A DNA stretch of 64,000 nt from Thysanoteuthis rhombus (lineage: Eukaryota; Mollusca; Cephalopoda; Oegopsida; Thysanoteuthidae): contig OY735207.1 of assembly GCA_963457665.1 (NCBI GenBank), positions 58,752,613-58,816,612 of the forward strand, read 5' to 3'. The notes under the pieces were generated by a model that was not told the origin of the DNA, ran no database searches, and worked only from the letters and a program-made list of their open reading frames with translations. Both the position numbers and the translations under genes were made by a program. Shown here one piece after another: positions 55,211-64,000 of this stretch (its first letter is position 1; each line of letters begins with the position of its first letter).

Positions 55211-56088
55211 TGCTGCAAATATGTTCTTAGTAAAAGATGGCTGGATGCCGTCGAAATGCATCGAAATATGGATAATAAAAAATATGATATGTAACATCTA
55301 CCTTTTTGTTTATTTCTTCAGCTTCAAATTGTCATTTCTATCAGCAATCAGTCGGATCTCTTCACTTCCTCAATACAAACTTATATATATTATTGAGAAA
55401 TCGATATGTGATCGGACAACATGATTAAAAATGTGTTATATTACATTGGAACTAAATTTGAAATTATATCCTGTTATTACACGGTGAATGTATCATTTGG
55501 CCGAGAAAACGTAAATAGAATAAACGATTGAAGAAAATTGGGACCCTACAGCAATCAAACCAGCCACCGATTAAGGTAGCTGCCTCAACGTAGAGTTACT
55601 CACCATTGAGCTTAACAGCTGCCAGTAATGCTAAAGCCCGAATGAGTGCTTCAAGCAGTACCAGACTGATTGCAGAAGTGCTGTTTTTGGCGTACATTAT
55701 TGTCCACAACGTTCATAATCTTCGACAATCTCTCACCCTGCTTTAAATCCCTCGGGGTACTTGAACACGTATTCGTGACGTGCATTATTCCCAATAAAAC
55801 TTCGGTTTTCAAATGCATTGAAGGAAAGGAAAGACTTATAGTATTTCATTTATTTATTTTACAATTTGGCTAGGTACTTTCAATCCAGTGAAATCGTCTG
55901 GTGTGTGCGTGACAAATTTCACAAATTTCACAAATTTCTCAAAAAATAAATCAATCTTTCACCAAAATGAGACCAAAATCAAGAAACCACGCAAAATGTG
56001 TTCTTTGGCGTATTTAACTGAAATTAAGCTTCTGAGTAATACCAAATTAAACATATTCTCTCTGGAAATGTCCAACTAATATACATAC
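55211..56088. other. AT-rich sequence, nothing recognised
   Basis: A short local triplication of ACAAATTTC at 55912-55935. No gene. Confidence 0.35.
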
Positions 56089-56122
56089 GTACATATATAT
56101 ATATATATATACATATATATAA
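56089..56122. repeat. (AT)n microsatellite
   Basis: Impure AT array of about 14 units. Confidence 0.85.
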
Positions 56123-56847
56123 TGAGCAGATACATTGTCCAATCCCCCATATTGTTTCATACACACAAATGAAATTCCCCTATTCCCACTAATAAATCAA
56201 ACAAATGAGATATTCTTCCTTTGTTTGTGCTGATATTTCAGATTCAGATTTCTGTGCACGAGGTACGTGCATTTTCGTTATATCCAACAGTTCCTCATAC
56301 ATTCCTGATAACATGATGCAGGTCAAATCACACATAACTATTTCAAAATGTCATACACAATATTGCTTCTCCTCTATTCAAATATCATTAAAAGAAAATT
56401 TGTCACTTTATTTTATCCCTTCATTTGCCTTTTTAGGAAATACATAAATGGATGGAACGGCAGGAATAAAATTTTCCATATTGTTATCTATTTCTCATAT
56501 TGTTGGAATAACCATAATCGACACCAATATCTATTAATAATGAATGGTGTGAATTTTTGGTTTCCTGTCTCTAACAATAGTCTTTCCTAGTTGAATACTC
56601 GAAGGGAAAAATTCTGCTGATGAATTAACTACAACTCACGTTTTGTAACAATGGACAAGAGTATGAATCAAATTTAGTATTTTTTTCTTTGATGGAAAAA
56701 AGCATTCCATAGAAATCAAGATTTAGCCATCTTTTCATAGGGATCAACCAGTAAAGCACACGAAAGATTATTGAACTAGGACTCACGTTGTATATGATCA
56801 CCAAGCTCATACTCATCGGATCTGGTTATGGATTGGGTATGTTTGTT

Positions 56848-56848
<1 letters not shown>
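56123..56848. other. AT-rich sequence, nothing recognised
   Basis: Two overlapping 80-codon plus frames (56205-56447, 56348-56590) have no motif. Confidence 0.35.

Positions 56849-56890
<42 letters not shown>
56849..56890. repeat. (AT)n(GT)n microsatellite
   Basis: Nine AT then eleven GT units. Confidence 0.9.
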
Positions 56891-57823
<933 letters not shown>

Positions 57824-58388
57824 ATCAGTCTTGTTTCAAAAGGCTCTGGGCTAGAGTTTCCAATGATACTCGTAATTTTTACCTGCGATTATGCATGATG
57901 TCCTGAAGGAGAATTAATCTTGAAAGAAATACTAAGACAAAATTTTAAAAACTGATGATGTTGTTCCTGTCTCGAACAGATTTCAGCAAATGAAACTAAT
58001 TGCCTCAAAGCCCTTTTTTCTTTCTCTCAATATTTCTTTTCACAAGCTGCACAAATACACAAGAATATGGAGTAGTTCTAATCAGAGGCATCCCTGTTCG
58101 AGGAAGCCAACCTTTTTAATTGATGTAGATGTCGGCTATGTTCAGGGGCGTATCGTAAATGAAAGACACCAGACATCATCTATCGTATAACAAATTAGTG
58201 AAATTTGAACATATAAATAAAAGTATTCATTAATGTTTGTTTGTTTGTTTGTTTTTTTAAATCACGCCATCAAAATTATATATGTATATGTATGAGGCCA
58301 TTGTTTCCCAAATGTTTTTATTCATGGCTCTTCAGTGTTTCGGGACTTTTATAAGACGACCATTTACTGCAGCGGCAGCGGTTCTCAG
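57824..58388. other. AT-rich sequence, nothing recognised
   Basis: A TTTG repeat (four units) at 58232-58250. No gene. Confidence 0.35.
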
Positions 58389-58389
58389 C

Positions 58390-58930
58390 GCCCGTCGTTG
58401 CCACCAGACTCGTCAGACCACTCTATCATAGGCACCAGTATTTTCTGAACTTGTCTAGTTCGTGACGTTATCTTAATTTTTGCTGGTCAAAATTTCATAT
58501 ATGATCTTTTGGGATCCATGTTGTAAGTCATGAGGTCAAGCGGTGGTCCGTCATTCTTGTAACACGTCCAGCCAATTTCTATTTCGGATTTCTGATAAAG
58601 TTTACAACAGTTAGGTCTCCTGTTTTTTTCTCTATAAAATGCTCTCTTGTAATCTTTCTCAGTGATGTTGAGGTGTATTCTTCCTTGTGCACTATGCATG
58701 GTTCTCATTTAAAGGATCAATCTTTTTGTTGGGTTCCATGTTTAATCTTCATAGATGAATATCGGGGGGATGCAATGATTGTCTTCAGTTCTTCTTAAGA
58801 CCCATAATTTTTTTTTTGTTCTTGAGGATTGAGCTTGCTTTACCGCGAACTCGACAACCTAAAGTGATTCATGGCCTGATTTCCTCTCCATTTCAGGATT
58901 CCATTGAGATAAGTTAGAGAAAGCAATGAA
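58390..58930 (-). pseudogene. LINE family A (RTE-like) fragment, copy A9
   Basis: Minus-strand reading from about 58930: FIAFSNLSQWNPEMERKS and KQAQSSRTKKK, then GTQQKD and LKMRTMHSAQGRIHLNIT, EKDYKRAFYREKNR, RNWLDVLQE, DGPPLDLMTYNMDPKRSYMK, and DKFRKYW. It ends near 58395 in degraded GC-richer sequence. Stops and frameshifts throughout. The 73-codon minus frame 58487-58708 is part of this pseudogene. Confidence 0.7.
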
Positions 58931-58944
58931 CTCGGTGTTATACA

Positions 58945-59160
58945 TCAGTGTATCCCAAACATTTTTGGACAACCACCCTATTTTAGAACACACATTTCAT
59001 AAGCAACCGCCTCTTCAATAAAGCTGCTTAAAAATGTTACTTCAAAAATTTAATTCTATTAATTGTTTTTGTAATTTAAGCATTTATTGTGCAACAAACA
59101 GTGCAAAAGCATATAGGGGTACTTGAATAATAAACATGACGATTAATATAAAAATAATTA
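58945..59160 (+). mobile_element. possible hAT-type transposon end
   Basis: ACATCAGTGTATCCCAAACATTTTTGG followed by CAACCACCCTATTT resembles the terminus of non-autonomous hAT elements. No second end or target duplication identified. Confidence 0.25.
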
Positions 59161-59770
59161 ATCATTCAAAAATGTGGTGGAGGTACTGATTTTTATTCGT
59201 CACTCCTTGCTCTCCTAATTACCCCTTGTCTCCCGACGCTCCCCTTGCATCCGAGCGTCCAATGAATGTTTCAGCATCCCTAAAGAGGCAGTAGTTCCCA
59301 CTTTCGGAATCGGTATCATACACTTACTCTATCAATGTCAAATTATTTCGAAACGAGTTTGGAATAAGATGGAAAGCATCGCCATTATTATCAGGCCCAG
59401 GTTTTCGCAGAAGCATTGAACCTGACCATATAGCATATTACAAATACACTACATCAGAAGCTATAATGTGAAAAGGATAATTAAGATTCTCATGTAGGTA
59501 TAAATAATTTAAATTTTGACAAGAAGACAAACCGTCAAAAATCACTATCGCTTCCCTATTCTGATTTTTAGTTGAATTAAAGCGATAACAAACAGTTTTA
59601 CTCTACCCGCACTCTTCACATTGAATAGGTTGGGGATTGCCATACTGGTGGAGCGATGGTAGAAATATTGTTTTCTACATATAGAAATTCTTCAGCTCAA
59701 CTAAAATCAAATCTGAGATGTGATTGACTACAATTGTGAATTATCAGAAAATGTCAATCGTAACTGTAAA
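59161..59770. other. AT-rich sequence, nothing recognised
   Basis: No feature identified. Confidence 0.4.
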
Positions 59771-59774
59771 CATG

Positions 59775-60048
59775 GGTGTCTTTCAGTTTTTAAATCGGTG
59801 TGACTGGCTATGCATGCATGCATAACGCGCACAGGCTTTACCAAATACTTCTTGTTAGGTCACTTTTTTTTTCTTTTTCAAATTTATCCTAAATACTTAT
59901 TTCGGCGGGGATTATACTTTCAATGTTATTTCACTTTTTGTAGTGATCACTGTCTAACAAAAGGCAAGAGGAGTAACATTCATTGATCAGCCTCTTCCAC
60001 GGTAGGCTACTTAAAGAAGATTTCTATTGAGTGACTAACTAGACCTTT
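59775..60048 (+). repeat. dispersed repeat family C, copy 6
   Basis: TTTCAGTTTTTAAATCGGTGTGACTGGCTATG, ACGCGCACAGGCTTTACC, TTGTAGTGATCACTGTC, TAACAAAAGGCAAGAGGAG, TTTCTATTGAGTGACTAACT and AGACCT. Shorter than the others because the CACCCCAAA...ACATTGGTCAC block is deleted. Confidence 0.7.
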
Positions 60049-60948
60049 CTATTTTTCAAAACATACTGGTAGTATTTTTTTATTGGAATAACCCTTTTTT
60101 TCTCCACAACGACTTCATAATTTACAAGGAAAACAGTTTCAGTGGTGGGGAATCATACATTCCCTAGGAATGCCTGTTTGATATTTGATTTCATTACTTT
60201 GTTAATCAATTTGGTTTTTATTAATTTGGTATTTGATTTTAATATTTGAATAATATTTTTGACGGCTCGTCTAATAGTCAAAATTGAAGGCATGGAACAA
60301 ATATGAAAGTTTCATTGGGAAAGAAACAGCAAACAACCAATAAATAAATACGCGTATTGTTAGATTTAGATTTCGGGGAATTTGAGCATGAAGAGAAAAA
60401 TATTCTGGATCTCATACGAGTCATTTTAAAGTTTTAAATCGATTTCCTCAAAAAGAGTGGATTATATAATTTTTTGAGTTTGAGTTTCCAACGAGCAAAT
60501 ATCGGGCTTTTTTTTTTTTCAAGAAGGAGCAAGAAGCTATTTGCCGTAAAAATCGCATGAAACTAAAAACTTTTAAAGCTAAAACTTTACTTTAAGGTCA
60601 GAAAAGTGCAAAGAGAATTTCAACAAGTAGAGATTCTGTTTAAAACCAGCAACGTTCTTTCTACTAATTTGGACGGTGCTAACAGTTTTCGAGCATTTTC
60701 TATTGTAAAAAAAGTAACCAAAATCGTCTTCAAAAGCAACTCTAGCGTCACTCAGTTTGGTCTAAAGAGATAGTGAATTTGGCTTTCATGGACTTGGCGA
60801 CTGTCCTTGTCTGACACTGTCCAACCTCCTCAGCCTACCGTTTTGCCTCCCTTTGCAACAAGAAGCTTCTTTCTTTTCCCACTCTCTCGGTATAATGCAT
60901 AACCCATCATAGGCAGTAAGCAGCTTCAAACATCTTCTTAATTCTAGT
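60049..60948. other. AT-rich sequence, nothing recognised
   Basis: No feature identified. Confidence 0.4.
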
Positions 60949-60950
60949 AA

Positions 60951-61665
<715 letters not shown>

Positions 61666-61667
61666 TG

Positions 61668-61925
61668 TACGATACTGAAGAGAGTGCTGGAAATATTAGG
61701 CCTACGCCTTTCAGCCGTCATCTTAGATGAAAAAGATGCGTGTAAGTAGAGCTAGGGTAATGAAAATGATAGAAATCACTGTGCTGTGACGAGGGCTGGA
61801 GACCTAAGGACACTTACTGTCACCCAGGTGTCTGTGACAATCATTTGGCAACGTGTGTGAAAATGCAAACAGCAACAAAACTGGCCCGAACCAGTCACCG
61901 AGGCAAAAGATGTAACTATATTATG
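61668..61925 (+). mobile_element. LINE family B 3' end, copy B4
   Basis: ILKRVLEILGLRLSAVIL (61673-61728) is the end of family B ORF2. It is followed by 3' untranslated sequence like copies B1 and B2 (CACTGTGCTGTGACGAGGGCTGG, GACCTAAGGACACTTACTGTC, ACAATCATTTGGCAACG). No TAA tail remains. Confidence 0.6.
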
Positions 61926-61939
61926 AGACTTCACTATAC

Positions 61940-62295
61940 ATACCTATAGAAAAATAAACGTGAACACGCCAGACATTATAATGAGATACTGTGTAGAAAA
62001 AAAAAACGTGCCTCCTAGTAGATATGACTGTTCCAGCTGATAAAAATATTGCTGTCACTGAATTCGAAAAAAAACTCTCCAAATAGAAAGACTGTAGAAA
62101 TAGAAATCAGTAGATCGGGACAACGCAGGACTAGAATGATATCTATAATTATTAGAGCCCTTGGATTATTCAGATAAGGGACCAGTGAACTTGCTGACAG
62201 CATACCTAGAAAACTCAGTATAAATGAAATACAGAAAAGAACTGTCTCCACTGTGCACATTATTCGAAAACTTTGTCTATGTGAATGTATGTACT
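61940..62295 (+). pseudogene. R4-like LINE restriction-like nuclease fragment, second subfamily
   Basis: INVNTPDIIMRYCVEKKN at 61942 contains the PD residues of the restriction-like nuclease. In another frame comes DMTVPADKNIAVTEFEKK, then stops, then QRRTRMISIIIRALGLF, LADSIPRKLSINEIQKR and TVSTVHIIRKL. The wording differs clearly from copy B6 (DMAVPDDHILNTKE), so it is a different R4-like lineage. The open minus frame 62015-62260 is a shadow. Confidence 0.65.
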
Positions 62296-62354
62296 ATACC
62301 AAGCAACGTCACATTATGTATATAGAGAAGTATGTTTATGAAAGTGTTAAATCG

Positions 62355-62700
62355 TCCGTGAGTAAAATCAATTATAATAATCTTGTAATCATGAACAAAG
62401 GGAAGAAACTTGCCGAATAAGTGACATGGCCGTGCCTGATGATCACATACTAAATACAAAGGAGAGTGGAAAGCTTGGGAAATACCAGGGAATTGAAAAG
62501 GGTGTGGAACACAAAAGTCAGGCTAGTACCAATAATGGTAGGCGCGCTTGGAACCCTACTGATACTGAGACTGATACTGAGAACGTTTGGAGAAATTTGG
62601 GATAAAAGAGAGGATTGACACTACACAGACCACAGCCTTACTTGGGACTGCACAAATACTGATGAAAGTACAGGAAATATTAGATCTATGACCCTCAGCA
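62355..62700 (+). pseudogene. LINE family B C-terminal fragment, copy B6
   Basis: NLVIMNKGKKLAE, then a shifted frame DMAVPDDHILNTKESGKLGK, then VWNTKVRLVPIMVGALGTLL, and GLRTAQILMKVQEIL. This is the nuclease-to-C-terminus part of ORF2, the same order as copy B3. It stops where the RT part of the next copy starts. Confidence 0.65.
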
Positions 62701-64000
62701 TATGGGGACACCCAAAAATACACAACAACGACCCAGAATGGTTACCAAGCATGAAAAAAGAACTGCAGAGCATAGTGAGATTCATAGCCAACTGTATTAA
62801 AAACTGGAAAGTACACTTGACAGATACAGGAAAAAACTTAGGAGAGGTAAATATAAAAAGAGGAATCTTCCAGGGAGACTCTCTGTCTCCATTACTATTT
62901 GTTCTACGATACCACTCAACAACTGAAAAAGATCAAAGGATACCGAATCACCAAAACAAAGGGAAAAGTCAACCATATGATTTATGTGGACACATGAAAC
63001 TATTTACAAAGAATAGGAGAGAGCTCAAAAGTTTCTTCAACAAAGTGAAAGAATACAGTGATGACATTTGAGTGAATTTTGAAATGGAAAAAAGTGCACT
63101 GATGGTAAAGTCATCGACAGAAGGAATCGAATTCCTGGACAGAAATATATCAGAGATTTGTCCAAACACGACGAATACAAATACCTGGGAGTTCTCGAAG
63201 GTGACGCAAAAAACGGGAGGAAATGAGAGTGGAAATAAGAAGAGGATAAGGAAAATATCAAAGACAAAACTTAATTACTGGAAACTGATAAAAGAAAGGG
63301 ACACATGGGCAGCATCTGTAGTAGAATACTCAGGAACATTCTTTGGATAGACAAAGAGAGATCTCGAATCAATACCGGTGAAGTAGAGAGCTTATGACAA
63401 TGCCCAAGGCCTTAAAACCCAGAGCTGACATGAACAGAGAGGAAAAAGGCGAGAGAGAACTCATTACCATAGAAGACTGTGTCCAGAGGGCCAAAACAAG
63501 ACTAGAAAACTATGTGCAAGTAAACAGTGAAGACATTATCAAGAATGCCCGGAGCAGCACAACAAACAACAAAATATTAGGAAACGAAAGAGAAGCATAG
63601 CAAACAAGGAAAGAAAATGGGTACTGAAAATAACAGACAGAGAATATAAAAAAACAGAGTTGAAGATGAGAGATCATAGAAATGTCTACGCAAAGGGAAC
63701 CTAAAGAGAGGAACAGAATCATCTGCCCAAAACAAATGCATCAGGACAAACTGTATCAAATCAGAAATCGACAGAATCCAAACAAACAGCAAATGCCGCC
63801 TATGCGAGGAAAGGGATGAGACCGTAAACCACATGATTACTAAATGTAGTCAACTAGCCCAGAAAGAGTATAAGCTCAGACACGATAGAGTAGCAACACT
63901 GATACACTGGGAACTGATTAAACGACTGGCATTTAACCATGTGGGAAAGTAGTACCAGCACAAACCGAATACAGCCCTGGAGAATGGAAGTCATAAATCA
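62700..64000 (+). pseudogene. LINE family B (R4/Dong-like) reverse transcriptase to CCHC region, copy B7, runs off the window
   Basis: HNNDPEWLPSMKKELQSIV, NWKVHLTDTGKNLGEVNIKR and GIFQGDSLSPLLFVL are the RT palm before the catalytic site. The catalytic FxDD-like segment near 62978-63000 reads across a one-base deletion (IYVD then MKLFTKN), and the frame also shifts just upstream. Then KEYSDDI, stop, VNFEMEKSALMVK, YLGVLEGD-like sequence, RADMNREEKGERELITIEDC and VQRAKTRLENYVQVNSEDII. The CCHC knuckle CRLCEERDETVNHMITKC at 63791-63844 is intact, followed by HWELIKRLAF. The sequence continues beyond 64000, so the nuclease lies outside. Confidence 0.8.

Overview
The window is eukaryotic, AT-rich, non-coding DNA and is almost certainly from an animal. 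I found no intact protein-coding gene, rRNA or functional tRNA gene. Open frames longer than about 80 codons are nearly all explained by microsatellites, by old transposable elements, or by the antisense strand of those elements. My best guess for the source is a cephalopod mollusc (octopus or squid), at about 0.6. The reasons are the many long (AT)n and (GATA)n arrays, RTE-like LINE copies with a (GAT)n tail, R4/Dong-like LINE copies linked to (TAA)n, and tRNA-like SINEs. It reads as a gene desert or the inside of a very large intron.

Mobile element content. LINE family A (RTE-like) has nine degraded, mostly 5'-truncated copies at about 8.9, 9.5-10.3 (with a nested inverted copy at 9.9-10.04), 17.7, 26.0, 32.9, 39.0, 51.2 and 58.4 kb. 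The better-preserved copies share one 3' end followed by GAT repeats. LINE family B (C-terminal CCHC knuckle plus PD-motif nuclease, like R4/Dong) has copies at 14.4-14.9, 16.2-16.8, 53.5-54.5 and a head-to-tail cluster from 61.7 kb to the window end. Tc1/mariner transposase remnants lie at 13.5 kb (minus) and 45.5 kb (plus). A Penelope-like GIY-YIG nuclease remnant lies at 18.9 kb and a pogo/Tc1-type MITE with TA target duplication at 3.4 kb.

Unclassified repeats. Family C (about 400 bp, six clear copies) and family D (about 330 bp, two copies) are dispersed. A diverged tandem repeat fills the first 1.5 kb. A roughly 45-bp degenerate minisatellite lies at 43.1-43.6 kb, and an (AT)n-carrying tandem unit at 4.3-5.2 kb. 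Several loci hold two diverged direct copies of about 100-200 bp.

Structured loci. There are three notable inverted repeats: 29.51-29.62 kb (arms about 45 bp), 34.40-34.50 kb (pre-miRNA-sized imperfect hairpin) and 35.06-35.16 kb (31-bp arms). A (CA)n(TA)n(TG)n array at 13.1-13.3 kb is self-complementary. The rest is AT-rich sequence in which I see nothing.

All family assignments come from motif recognition by eye. No search or folding program was run.
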